The notes: a model not told the origin generated them from the letters alone. A stretch of DNA of 64,000 bases from Glycomyces lechevalierae (GCF_027622945.1 NZ_JAPZVQ010000019.1:40819-104818), one strand, 5' to 3'; counted from the first letter of the stretch, positions 1 through 7,451 are shown. Translations and numbers: made by a program.

Positions 1-230
1 CAGTTCAGCGCGAGCGCGGCGGCCGTGAACAGCACGGAGCCGAGGAACGCCGGCAGGAACCAGCCGTTGAGGATCACCTTGTTGATGTGCTGCATCCCGG
101 CAATCCACGACCGGTCGTCGAGGATCTTCAGGCCGGGCATCACCGCGTACGAGAACCCGGCGAAGAGCCCGGCCATGAGGCCGACGCTGAGGGTGGACGC
201 GAGGAGCGCGAGGAGTTGGAGGAGTCGCAA
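1..230 (-). CDS. DUF1772-like membrane protein, 3' end outside window
   Basis: Partial gene; the first 76 codons are present and the rest lies beyond base 1. The reading begins MRLLQLLALLASTLSVGLM and holds two hydrophobic segments separated by a polar loop with GMQHINKVILNGWF, a pattern typical of DUF1772 (anthrone-oxygenase-like) small membrane proteins. The start is a TTG at 230, five bases after the stop of the reductase pseudogene, with GAAAGG just before that stop as a ribosome site. The same stop-plus-TTG junction recurs 583 bases upstream, so the start context seems to have been copied. Family call rests on pattern only; function unknown. Confidence 0.6.
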   Translation of the reverse strand, partial: MRLLQLLALLASTLSVGLMAGLFAGFSYAVMPGLKILDDRSWIAGMQHINKVILNGWFLPAFLGSVLFTAAALALN

Positions 231-258
231 GGGGGCTAGGCCTTTCGGTAGGTCTGGA
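228..258. repeat. 31-bp direct repeat, copy 1 (gene junction)
   Basis: Exact 31-bp match to 811-841. It covers the last codons of the reductase copy (QTYRKA), its stop, a run of five C on the coding strand and the TTG start of the next gene. The identity ends abruptly at both sides although neighbouring codons are only similar, so it marks a recent duplication or gene-conversion boundary. Confidence 0.85.
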
Positions 259-813
259 GCACCGCGCCGGAGGGGAACGTGCGGTGGTCCGCGAGGGTGA
301 AGCGGGTCGGCCGGTACGAGCCGGCGAGCATCGGAATGCCGCCGCCGAAGAGTACCGGGTACCGCTTCACGACGATCTCGTCGATCTCGTCGATGAGAGC
401 CCCGCGAGCTTCCCGCCGCCGCAGAGCCAGATCCCTTTGCCCGCTTCCTGTTTGAGTTCTCGCACCAATGTCGCCGGGTCGGCGGCGGTGAAGGCGACGT
501 CCTCGGCGAGGGCCGGGTCGAGCGTGCTGGAGAAGACGTACTGCCGCAGGTGGGCGTACGGGCTGGGGTGTCCCTCGTTCAGGCCGGGCAGGTAGGTGCC
601 CTTGCCCATGAGGACGGTGTCGTACAGGCGGTTCGGGGCGTCGGCGATGCCTGCCGGCTCGCGGTAGGCGGTCGGCACGGTCTCGGGCCGGGCTTCGAGC
701 ATCGCGTCCCTGACGTCCGGCGGAATGGGGAAGGCGTCGAACGCTCCGTCGGGAGCGGCGATGTACCCGTCGATCGACGCGGCGATGTAGTAGGTGAGTT
801 CGCGGCTCGCCAA
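236..813 (-). pseudogene. RibD/dihydrofolate-reductase-like protein, frameshifted second copy
   Basis: Paralogue of the gene at 819-1403. From a TTG at 813 it reads MASRELTYYIAASIDGYIA and follows the paralogue through GIWLCGGGKLAG, then the frame breaks near 396-405. The length (578 nt) is not a multiple of three. Dropping to the next frame restores LIDEIDEIVVKRYPVLFGGG and the shared ending VLQTYRKA at the stop at 236. A missing G in a G-run (GCGGGG where GCGGGGG would keep frame) explains it. Either a true pseudogene or an assembly error in a homopolymer; if corrected the product would be about 192 residues with the RibD C-terminal fold. Confidence 0.75.
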
Positions 814-841
814 GGGGGCTAGGCCTTTCGGTAGGTCTGGA
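811..841. repeat. 31-bp direct repeat, copy 2 (gene junction)
   Basis: Second copy of the exact repeat at 228-258, here joining the intact reductase gene to its frameshifted neighbour. Confidence 0.85.
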
Positions 842-1403
842 TGGACGCCCCTGATTCGAGGGAGCGGTTGGAGACGAGGGTGAACGCCGTGGGCCGGTAG
901 GGGCCGTCGAACATCGGGATGCCGGTGCCGATGAGGACGCGGTAGCGCTTGACGATGATCTGGTCGATCTCCTCGATCAACTGTCCGGCGAGCTTGCCGC
1001 CGCCGCAGAGCCAGATGCCGCCGCCCTCTTGGGCTTTGAGGTCGCGCACGAAGGCGAGCGGGTCGGTGTCGACGAAGGTGACGTCCGGGTCGGTGTCCGC
1101 GCCGAGGGTGGTCGAGACGACGTACTGCCGCAGGTGGGCGTAGGGGCTCGTGATGCCGAGTTTGAGGCCCGGATCGTAAGTGCCCCTTCCCATGATGAGG
1201 GCGTCGTAGTGGCGGTTCGGGGCGTCGGCGAGACCGAGCGGTTCGCGGAGGTGGGTCGGGATGGTCTCGGGCCACTCCTCCTTGATGGTGTCGAGGAGGT
1301 CCGCGTCGAGCGGGAAGTCCTCGACCTGGTGCTCGGGTCCGGCGATGAAGCCGTCGATGCTCGCGCCGATGTAGTAGGTGAGTTCGCGGTTCTGCTTGCG
1401 CAT
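819..1403 (-). CDS. dihydrofolate reductase family (RibD C-terminal domain) protein
   Basis: 194 residues, the usual size for the YyaP/YwjB-like RibD C-terminal domain family, cytoplasmic NAD(P)H-dependent reductases of mostly unknown substrate. Visible landmarks are the N-terminal strand RELTYYIGASIDGFIAG, the loop DALIMGRGTYD, the dinucleotide-binding GGIWLCGGGKLAGQL near residue 140, and the C-terminal strand ending QTYRKA. ATG at 1403 is preceded by CGGAGTGTGT, a good ribosome site. Transcribed divergently from the TetR gene across a shared operator region, so it is the probable target of that regulator. It seems to head a short operon with the frameshifted copy and the DUF1772 gene. Confidence 0.85.
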   Translation of the reverse strand: MRKQNRELTYYIGASIDGFIAGPEHQVEDFPLDADLLDTIKEEWPETIPTHLREPLGLADAPNRHYDALIMGRGTYDPGLKLGITSPYAHLRQYVVSTTLGADTDPDVTFVDTDPLAFVRDLKAQEGGGIWLCGGGKLAGQLIEEIDQIIVKRYRVLIGTGIPMFDGPYRPTAFTLVSNRSLESGASIQTYRKA

Positions 1404-1432
1404 ACACACTCCGATTGAAGTACTATGACTGA

Positions 1433-1466
1433 AGTGGTTTGAACTTACCACTACACATGAAGTGGT
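1433..1466. promoter_or_regulatory. probable TetR operators in divergent promoter
   Basis: AGTGGT (1433-1438), ACCACT (1447-1452) and AGTGGT (1461-1466) are spaced exactly 14 bp apart, making two overlapping 20-bp inverted repeats with 8-bp centres. They lie in the 83-bp gap between the divergent reductase and TetR genes, where an autoregulating TetR repressor normally binds. The region is also clearly more AT-rich than its surroundings. Confidence 0.6.
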
Positions 1467-1486
1467 GTCAACTGGAGGGCGGATCC

Positions 1487-2062
1487 ATGCGCCAGAACCC
1501 CGAGCGCCGGACGGCGCTCATCGACGCGGCCATCGAAGTACTCGCAGATCAGGGGGCGCGCGGGCTCACGTTCCGGGCCGTCGACACGCAGGCGGGTGTG
1601 CCGATCGGCACTGCCTCGAACTACTTCGCGAACCGCGATGCCCTACTGACGCAAGCGGGTCAGCGGGTGTTCCAGCGGCTCGACCCGGGCGCCGAAGTGG
1701 TCGGCGAAGCGCTCGCGCTGCCGCGCACGCGCGCATCGGTGGAGCGGCTCATGCACGAGATGGTCGGGCGCATCACCGCGTTCCGCTCCGGGTTCCTCGC
1801 GATGCTCGAACTGCGGCTCGAGGCCACCCGCCGCCCGGAACTGGCGAAGGTCCTCACCGACCAGATCCGCGCGAACCTGCAGGAGAACATCGACTTCCAC
1901 CTGCAGTCGGGCATGCCCGGGGACGCCGAGACGGTGGTGATGCTCTACCTGGCCCTGAACTGGCTCATCGTGGAGCGGCTGACGCTCCCGGAGGTCTTCG
2001 GGGACGAGCGCACCAAGGAGCTCGTCACCGCGGCGGTGAACCAGATCGTCCCGCCGCGGTGA
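1487..2062 (+). CDS. TetR/AcrR family transcriptional regulator
   Basis: 191 residues. The N-terminal 50 residues form a classical TetR helix-turn-helix: RRTALIDAAIEVLADQGARG followed by LTFRAVDTQAGVPIGTASNY and FANRDALL. The C-terminal ligand domain is helical and carries no motif that names a ligand. ATG at 1487 has GGAGGGC seven bases upstream; longer in-frame starts at 1439 or 1457 would run through the operator and are rejected. It is divergent from the RibD-like reductase gene and most likely represses it and itself through the inverted repeats between them. Confidence 0.9.
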   Translation: MRQNPERRTALIDAAIEVLADQGARGLTFRAVDTQAGVPIGTASNYFANRDALLTQAGQRVFQRLDPGAEVVGEALALPRTRASVERLMHEMVGRITAFRSGFLAMLELRLEATRRPELAKVLTDQIRANLQENIDFHLQSGMPGDAETVVMLYLALNWLIVERLTLPEVFGDERTKELVTAAVNQIVPPR

Positions 2063-2071
2063 CGGCGCAGG

Positions 2072-2671
2072 CTACATCTCCTCGAGGAAGATCTTGTACT
2101 GGTCGCTGGACTTGTCGACGTCCGTGACCTTGAACTTCGAGTTGCGGTCGAAGACGACCTCGTCCTGGCCCTGGAACTTGGTGTAGCTCTCGATCGAGCG
2201 GCCGTTCTTGCCCTTGATCTCCATGATGGCCCCGTCCCACTTGGCGAACTGCTCCGCCTCGGTGCGGTCCTTGGAGCTGCTGGTGAACGCCTTCTCCTCG
2301 ACCACGTCGCCCTTGTTGTATAGGTCCCTGGCCTTGTTCGAGGTGCCGCGGTAGGTGGTCCCGTCGTAGGTGTCCATCTTGTTGAGCGCGTTGGAGATCT
2401 TGGCGGCCTGCGCGTCGTACTCGGCCCGCTGCCGCGGGTTCTTCACCGAGTCCGGGTCGCGCAGGTACTTGTTGAGGTCGCGGAAACCGGGCCCGGAGTA
2501 GAACGCGATGGCGTCCTCGTCCTGCTTGTTGAACTCCTGCTTGCTCGCGTCCGGCCGGGTCTTCTGCTTCCCGCCGGGGAGCTTGGAGCCCTCCACGAAG
2601 GTCTTGTCGTCGTCCAGGATCCCGGAGAGGAGCTTGGCGCCCTTGGCGCCCTTCTTCTTCTTGGGAGGCAT
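2072..2671 (-). CDS. ADP-ribosyltransferase toxin, probable T7SS effector
   Basis: 199 residues. The C-terminal half has all marks of an R-S-E class ADP-ribosyltransferase: TTYRGTS (R108), AFTSSSK (STS-like, 131-133) and GQDEVVFDRNSKFKV with Q169-x-E171. A Q-x-E pair, rather than E-x-E, is the pattern of C3-type enzymes that modify Asn/Gln rather than Arg; that extrapolation is inference. No signal peptide. The N-terminus is lysine-rich (PPKKKKGAKG) then carries AKLLSGILDDDKTF, a motif shared with the neighbouring RelA/SpoT-like toxin. ATG at 2671 overlaps the stop of the 86-residue gene (TGATG). Last gene of the secretion operon. Which protein gives self-protection is unclear. Confidence 0.85.
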   Translation of the reverse strand: MPPKKKKGAKGAKLLSGILDDDKTFVEGSKLPGGKQKTRPDASKQEFNKQDEDAIAFYSGPGFRDLNKYLRDPDSVKNPRQRAEYDAQAAKISNALNKMDTYDGTTYRGTSNKARDLYNKGDVVEEKAFTSSSKDRTEAEQFAKWDGAIMEIKGKNGRSIESYTKFQGQDEVVFDRNSKFKVTDVDKSSDQYKIFLEEM

Positions 2672-2931
2672 CAGCGGCCCCGCTCGGCCTGGCGCCGCAG
2701 CTTCTCGGCGAGCATCGCCTCCGCTTCCTCCTGCGGCACTTCGACATAGTCGAAGTCCATGTGGCCCAGGCGGTACTTGTCGAAGAAGTCGGTCTCGGTC
2801 CAGCGGTGCAGCCGGAAGTTGTAGACCTCGTCGCGCCCGGCGCCCTCGGCGGTGTACCGCCGCATGATCCCGGCCGGGTTCGAGCGGCCGCGGTCCTCGT
2901 CGGTCTTGAAGTAGTACTTAGCGTTTTCCAT
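2671..2931 (-). CDS. small conserved protein, candidate immunity protein
   Basis: 86 residues, acidic and basic with no membrane segment. Recognisable stretch GRSNPAGIMRRYTAEGAGRD, then aromatic-rich FRLHRWTETDFFDKYRLGH and a glutamate-rich tail. I do not know a function for this family. Its ATG lies inside the end of the RelA/SpoT-like toxin gene (14-nt overlap) and its stop overlaps the start of the ADP-ribosyltransferase gene, so all three are translationally coupled. Position directly after a toxin gene is where immunity genes of polymorphic toxin systems sit; a chaperone or adaptor is the alternative. Confidence 0.7.
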   Translation of the reverse strand: MENAKYYFKTDEDRGRSNPAGIMRRYTAEGAGRDEVYNFRLHRWTETDFFDKYRLGHMDFDYVEVPQEEAEAMLAEKLRRQAERGR

Positions 2932-3730
2932 CCATCCACCTCAGACTCTCGACGCCGTCGGGCAGCTTCACCGCGCCGAACGTCTTGTCCTGCTCGGCCT
3001 GCAGCCGCTTCCAGTCCGAGCCGCCCCACTCGACCAGTTTCATCTGGTCGTACAGGTCGTGCGTGCTCTGCTTCGCCGCGAAACTGTCCGGCGTATGGTA
3101 CTGGACCTCGAACTGGGTGCCGGTCTGCGGATCTTTCCAAGTGGTGTTGATGCCCTTGTAACCAGGGCCTTCGTCCCAGTTGAAACGGCCGCGGTCCCCG
3201 ACGGGCTCGAAGCCGTCGCGGCGCAGCGAATTGTGCACGTTCTCCGCGCCCTTGGCGTACTTGCCCTCGTCGAACTCCACGGTGTACCGCACCGAGTCGT
3301 TGACCTTCTTCAAGGCGCCGTCCACGTCGAGGTCCGGGTCCTCGTCGAGCATGTTGGCCACCTTGAGCTTGAGCGAGTCCTCGCCCTTCAACCGGTAGTC
3401 GAGGCCCAGCGGGCGGCCGTCGTTCTCGTCCATGGCCTTCAGGATCGAGGGCGTCGTGCGCTCCTCGGCCTTGCGGGCGTCGTCGAGGAACTTGTCCACG
3501 GCCGCGTTGTCGTCGCGGGACAGCGCCTTGTCCGGGTTGTCCGGGTGCTTCCATGCCGCGTCGCCCGGGAGGTCGTCAGGGGTGCGGTCCGGACTCCCGC
3601 CAGGTGTGCGGTCGCCGGAGGGGAGACCGTCCCCCTGGCGGAAGGACCGGCCACTGCGCAGCACGCCGGAAAGGAGCTGCGCCCCAGGGGCATCGCCGTC
3701 CGAGGAGTCTGAGCGTTTGCGTTTAGCCAT
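2918..3730 (-). CDS. RelA/SpoT-like nucleotide pyrophosphokinase-fold toxin
   Basis: 270 residues. Residues about 110-230 match the synthetase fold of RelA/SpoT enzymes: YRLKGEDSLKLK (112-123, the R-x-K-S substrate loop), VNDSVRYTVEFD (D145, R148), GPGYKGINTTW (188-198, like GYxSLH) and FEVQYHTPDS (E208, the EVQIRT strand), then HDLY. The D and E that bind metal in the family are present, so activity is plausible. No hydrolase, TGS or ACT domain, as in small or toxic synthetases. The N-terminus is basic and low-complexity with QLLSGVLRSGRSF, shared with the ADP-ribosyltransferase. ATGGCTAA overlap with the upstream trafficking-domain gene. Likely made for export and toxic by draining ATP/ADP or making alarmones (inference). 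Confidence 0.75.
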   Translation of the reverse strand: MAKRKRSDSSDGDAPGAQLLSGVLRSGRSFRQGDGLPSGDRTPGGSPDRTPDDLPGDAAWKHPDNPDKALSRDDNAAVDKFLDDARKAEERTTPSILKAMDENDGRPLGLDYRLKGEDSLKLKVANMLDEDPDLDVDGALKKVNDSVRYTVEFDEGKYAKGAENVHNSLRRDGFEPVGDRGRFNWDEGPGYKGINTTWKDPQTGTQFEVQYHTPDSFAAKQSTHDLYDQMKLVEWGGSDWKRLQAEQDKTFGAVKLPDGVESLRWMDGKR

Positions 3731-4220
3731 TCAGGATCCGGTTGGTGGCCATCTCCATCAACTGGTCGATGATGGTGCCCACGATCTTCTTGAAGATCGG
3801 GATCTGCGCCAGCGAGGCGCCGAACGTGACGGCCGCGAACGCGATGGCCTGCGCGATCTGGATCGCCAGGATCACGAGCTGGATGATGATCTGGATCTTC
3901 AGGGCCAGCACGAGACCCGCGCCCACCGTCAGCCCGATGTTGATCACATTGGACGGATCGCCCGCGTCGGCGAGGTTCCGAGCGGCCGACTCCTCGGCGT
4001 CCCAACGGGTCTGGAACGCGTCGATGTCGGCCCCGGCGTTGTTCGCCGGCACCGTGCCGGCCGCCTGCTGGAGCTGCTCGATGAGCGGCTGGAGCTCGTC
4101 GGCCATCGCCGTCCACTCCCCCGCCAGTCGGAACATCGACTCCTCGTCCGACTCGGGCCAGGTGGAGCCGGTGACGGCGCTCAGGAGCCCCGCTACCTCA
4201 GGGGGCAGGTCCATGCCCAT
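3723..4220 (-). CDS. free-standing WXG100-like N-terminal trafficking domain protein
   Basis: 165 residues. Residues 1-85 are helical with a Trp-rich WXG100-like stretch (GSTWPESDEESMFRLAGEW) and residues about 90-140 are strongly hydrophobic (GLTVGAGLVLALKIQIIIQ and following). This arrangement is the usual N-terminal module of giant actinobacterial T7SS polymorphic toxins (CpnT-like), where a toxin follows in the same chain. Here the chain stops after NRILNG and the toxin is a separate gene overlapping by 8 bases, so the effector is split into two polypeptides. No frameshift is needed to explain it because the toxin has its own basic N-terminus and start. Confidence 0.75.
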   Translation of the reverse strand: MGMDLPPEVAGLLSAVTGSTWPESDEESMFRLAGEWTAMADELQPLIEQLQQAAGTVPANNAGADIDAFQTRWDAEESAARNLADAGDPSNVINIGLTVGAGLVLALKIQIIIQLVILAIQIAQAIAFAAVTFGASLAQIPIFKKIVGTIIDQLMEMATNRILNG

Positions 4221-4252
4221 GTGCGTCTCGCCTTCCTCTGCAACGGGTTCCG

Positions 4253-4579
4253 CTACCGGCCGAGCTCACCGAGGAGCTGTTCGAGGCCCTTCGCGATCTC
4301 GTCGTCGGTGGCCTGATGGCTGTCGGCCATCTCGCGGATGTTCTGGCCGTATTGGACGAGCTCTTCGATGTTCGTGGTGAAGCAGTCGTTGAGCGCGCCG
4401 GTGCAGGCCTCGTGCGCGATCCCGAGCAGCGACCCGATCTCGTCGCCGCCGAACGCGTCCGCGTACTCCTCGACCTTGCCGTTGAACTTGTCGATGAGCG
4501 CCTGGATCTGGTCCTTGACCGCGTCCATGTCCGTCGCCGACTTGTGCATCGACTCGGGCGTGATCTCCACTCCGGCCAC
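4253..4579 (-). CDS. WXG100/ESX-type small secreted protein
   Basis: 108 residues, predicted almost wholly helical. Reads MAGVEITPESMHKSATDMDA, with a central turn FGGDEIGSLLG and a second helix ending LLGELGR. The size, the two-helix pattern and the position fit an EsxA/EsxB-like or LXG-partner protein; the canonical WXG tripeptide is replaced by FGG-D. GTG start at 4579 directly follows the stop of the YbaB-like gene, indicating translational coupling. Expected to be exported as part of a heterodimer or to escort the effector. Confidence 0.75.
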   Translation of the reverse strand: MAGVEITPESMHKSATDMDAVKDQIQALIDKFNGKVEEYADAFGGDEIGSLLGIAHEACTGALNDCFTTNIEELVQYGQNIREMADSHQATDDEIAKGLEQLLGELGR

Positions 4580-4581
4580 GG

Positions 4582-4986
4582 CTACCCGGCCCGGTTCTGG
4601 AGCTTCGCCATGGTCTCGCTGATCTGCTGGCTCATCGCCGCGAAGTTCCGCAGCGACCGGTCCTGCATCTCGGCGAACCGCTCGTTGAGGGCGTTGAGGT
4701 CCGGCACCGGCTCGTCCGTGACAGCGTGCTCGCGGTGCTTGTCCAGCGCCTCGTTGATCAGGCGCATCAGCTCCGGGCCGAGGTCGTCCGAGCCGTCGCG
4801 GATCGCCCTGGCGCTCACCAGGAGCTCGGACAGGCGGCCGTCCGTGCCCACGGTGATGCGGATGCGGCCCTTCTCGTTCTCCACAGTCACCGGCTCGGGC
4901 GGTGCCGCCGCCTGCACCTCGGCGGCCGCGCTCAACTCCGCGCGAGCCGTGGCCAACTGCTCCGCGATCTTGTCCTCACCGAACAA
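4582..4986 (-). CDS. YbaB/EbfC family DNA-binding-like protein
   Basis: 134 residues from the chosen TTG start. The core VTVENEKGRIRITVGTDGRL followed by DLGPELMRLINEALDKH is the YbaB/EbfC fold, and such proteins are regularly found inside actinobacterial T7SS effector operons, where their role (assembly factor or regulator) is not settled. The TTG at 4986 has GGAG six bases upstream; the open frame continues further 5' but overlaps the end of the PPE-like gene without a better start. The C-terminal third is a coiled-coil-like helix (ERFAEMQDRSLRNFAAMSQQ). Confidence 0.75.
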   Translation of the reverse strand: MFGEDKIAEQLATARAELSAAAEVQAAAPPEPVTVENEKGRIRITVGTDGRLSELLVSARAIRDGSDDLGPELMRLINEALDKHREHAVTDEPVPDLNALNERFAEMQDRSLRNFAAMSQQISETMAKLQNRAG

Positions 4987-5030
4987 TTCGGGCTCCGGTT
5001 TCTCTTGTGTCGGAATGGATGTCAGCGGCC

Positions 5031-7076
5031 CTACGCGTAAGGGTCCTCTTCTTCGTCTTCGGGACCGCCGCCCCAGACGTCCTCGTCCTCGGCGATCCAG
5101 AACTGACGCTCGAGCTCCTTGTCCCCCTCGCCGTTCGGGCGCTGACCGCCCGCGACGCCCGGGGCCATCGTGTGGCCCGCGCCCGCGCCCTTGCCTCCGG
5201 TGCCCGGGGCACCGGCCGCACCGGCGCCCATCCCGCCGCCGAGGCCGCGCCCGGCGCCCGAACCGAGACCGCCGCCGCGACCGCCCGAACCGGGCGGCGT
5301 GCCACCTCCGCCGCCGGAGCCGCCGAGGCCCTTGCCGGAGAGGCCGGAGGAGCGGCCCGAGTCGAGTTTGCGTGGGCCCGTGCCCGAACCGGTGCCCAGA
5401 CCGGTGGTCCGGCCCGAGTCGAGCTTGCGCGGCCCGGACGAGCGCGGCGGCGTGATGCCGCGCGTGCCCGTCGGCGCGGGCGTGACCATCGCGGGCGGCA
5501 GGTGGCTGCTGCTCGGGCCGAGACCGGTGCCGCCGATGTTGCTGGGCGGCAGCGAGGTCGGGCCGCCCCCGGCGAGACCGCCGGAGACGTCGTCGGGGTC
5601 CGGGGCCGAACTCCACGGGTTGTCGTCGAGCCCGTTCAGGCCGTTCCCGCCCGAGTAGTCCGTCGGCGGGAGACCGCCGGCGTTCGGGCCGAGCCCGTTC
5701 CCGCCGTTCAGCGAGTCGAGGCCGTTGCCGCCGTTGACACTGCCGGGGAGATTGGCGCCGTTGCCCGTGAGGTCGTCCGGGTCCGTGCTGGCGCTGAACG
5801 GGTTCTCGTCGTTCAGTCCATTGAGATCACTCGCGGAGTTGACGCTACCGGGCAGGTTCCCGCCGGCCGGGCCGTTCAGGCCGTTGCTGTTGAGGCCGTT
5901 CTCGTTGAGACCGTTCGCGTTCAGGCTGTTGGGGTCCGAGCCGCCCAGGCCCTTCAGGTCCGCGGGCGGGGCCTGGCCGTCCATACCGGCGCCCTCGAGG
6001 TCGGGCATGCCGCCGCCGTCGCCCGCGTCCAATTCCGGCGGGTCGAACTTGTCGGTCTCACCGTCGTTGAAGGTGGTCGGCTCGCTCTTGCGCACGTCCG
6101 GAGCGATCTCCTGGACGTGGGCCTCCACGTTCGCGTGCCGCTCGGTCACCTCCTCGTTGACCCGCGCGGCCTCCTCCTCCAACTGCTCCGAACCCTCGGC
6201 GCCCAAGGAGATCAGCCGCTCGTCGGCGTACTCGTCCGCCTTCTTCCGCGCCAGCTCCTCGCCCTTGAGCCCGTCCACCTCGTAGTCGGGGTTGGCGTTG
6301 ACGTACTCGATCCACCGGTTGTACGTGGTCTCGCGGCCCTCCTGGACCTCGTCGATCACCGTCGGGTCGAACCCGGCCAGCTCCACGGCCTTCGCGATCT
6401 CGTCGTTCTTGTGGATCTCGCAGTTCTTGAAGAACGGCGGTCGAATGTGGATCTGGTGCGAACCGCAGCTCGTGCCCTGCATGTAGAACTTCGGCGCCGG
6501 GTAGACGCACGAGGTCCCGCCCTGCTGCTCGTAGATCTCGCTCTGCTTGTCGTCCAAGAGCTTCACCACGCCGCCCTTGCCGTCGTCGCCCGCGATGTCC
6601 CCGCTGACCTTCTTGCAGTTCTGGAGCACCGTCTCGGTCTGCTCCTCGAACCCGTCGAAGTCGGTGCCCTTCCAGAATCCCGAGAGCGTCGACAGGCCCT
6701 CCTTGAGCTTCGGGGCGATCGTCGCGAACTCGTCCGCGAACTCGACCCACTGGTCGCGGATGGTGTCGAGCGCGAAGTCGGCCTCCGGCTGCGGCCGGAT
6801 CGAGGCGACCATGCTCTTGATGGTCTTGCCCTCCGGCAGCATCATCGTGCCCTCGCGCGCGGCCTTGAGGCTGTCGATCTGCGCCGCAACAGGCACCGCC
6901 GACATGAGCTTCACCCAGGCCGGCTCGGCCGGGTCCTCGACGGCGTTCGTGCACTCGTCGTGGCTGCACTGGGGGCTGACCTTCAGGTCGTTCTGCGCGG
7001 TCGTGAAGTCGGCGCCGCTCTGGCCTTCGGAGAGCTTCCCGTAATCGGTGCGCTCGAACTTTTCCTCTTCGGACAC
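5031..7076 (-). CDS. large PPE/WXG-like T7SS protein with Asn/Gly/Pro-rich tail
   Basis: 681 residues. The first 330 are ordered and helical, with a genuine W-x-G (SGFWKGTDFDGFEE, about residue 133), five cysteines and a charged helical region. Residues about 380-640 are low-complexity with repeats of NGLN-type units (SLNANGLNENGLNSNGLNG), LPGSVN repeated twice, PRKLDSG repeated twice and long Gly runs. The chain ends in an acidic tail, FWIAEDEDVWGGGPEDEEED. This layout resembles PPE-like or linker proteins that accompany T7SS effectors in Streptomyces and relatives. GTG start at 7076. The exact role is unknown; export with the WXG100 partners is inferred. Confidence 0.8.
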   Translation of the reverse strand: MSEEEKFERTDYGKLSEGQSGADFTTAQNDLKVSPQCSHDECTNAVEDPAEPAWVKLMSAVPVAAQIDSLKAAREGTMMLPEGKTIKSMVASIRPQPEADFALDTIRDQWVEFADEFATIAPKLKEGLSTLSGFWKGTDFDGFEEQTETVLQNCKKVSGDIAGDDGKGGVVKLLDDKQSEIYEQQGGTSCVYPAPKFYMQGTSCGSHQIHIRPPFFKNCEIHKNDEIAKAVELAGFDPTVIDEVQEGRETTYNRWIEYVNANPDYEVDGLKGEELARKKADEYADERLISLGAEGSEQLEEEAARVNEEVTERHANVEAHVQEIAPDVRKSEPTTFNDGETDKFDPPELDAGDGGGMPDLEGAGMDGQAPPADLKGLGGSDPNSLNANGLNENGLNSNGLNGPAGGNLPGSVNSASDLNGLNDENPFSASTDPDDLTGNGANLPGSVNGGNGLDSLNGGNGLGPNAGGLPPTDYSGGNGLNGLDDNPWSSAPDPDDVSGGLAGGGPTSLPPSNIGGTGLGPSSSHLPPAMVTPAPTGTRGITPPRSSGPRKLDSGRTTGLGTGSGTGPRKLDSGRSSGLSGKGLGGSGGGGGTPPGSGGRGGGLGSGAGRGLGGGMGAGAAGAPGTGGKGAGAGHTMAPGVAGGQRPNGEGDKELERQFWIAEDEDVWGGGPEDEEEDPYA

Positions 7077-7127
7077 GGCTACTCGCTCTCTGCCTCAGTG
7101 CTGGCGTGGATCTCGGGACGCGGCGGT

Positions 7128-7451
7128 TCAGAGCAGGTCGGCATAGCCGTCCATCTCGCCCTCGGTGGTCGTGTCCGCCTCTTCGGCCAGGTCGGCGGAG
7201 TCGTTGAGGGTCTTGATCATCCCGTGCAGGGCCTCGCGCAGGTCCTGGAGGTTGTCCCAAGTGGTCTGGTGGAAGGTCTGGTAGTTCGTGCGCGCGGTCG
7301 CGGAGGCGTCGAGCTGCCCGAACGCGGGCAGGAGGCCCAGGCGCTGGCCGTTCTCCATCCGCGGGATCAGGGATTCGAGGTGGTCGAGCTGCTCGCGGAC
7401 GAGGGTCCGGTACTCCTCGAGCGCTTCGGTGTCGATAACGCGTTCGGCCAT
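7128..7451 (-). CDS. WXG100-like small helical protein, first gene of T7SS effector operon
   Basis: 107 residues, helical. Reads MAERVIDTEALEEYRTLVRE, with QTTWDNLQDLREAL near the middle and an acidic tail EEADTTTEGEMDGYADLL. It resembles Esx partners by size and position. ATG at 7451; the gene is followed after 51 bases by the PPE-like gene. As the promoter-proximal member it is probably the most abundant product of the operon. No secretion-machine genes (EccB-E, MycP) lie in the window, so it must rely on a machine encoded elsewhere. Confidence 0.75.
   Translation of the reverse strand: MAERVIDTEALEEYRTLVREQLDHLESLIPRMENGQRLGLLPAFGQLDASATARTNYQTFHQTTWDNLQDLREALHGMIKTLNDSADLAEEADTTTEGEMDGYADLL

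Noticed and set aside
2072..7451. Complete type VII secretion machine
   Set aside because: Only substrates, carrier and toxins are present; no EccB, EccC, EccD, EccE or mycosin sequence occurs in the window.
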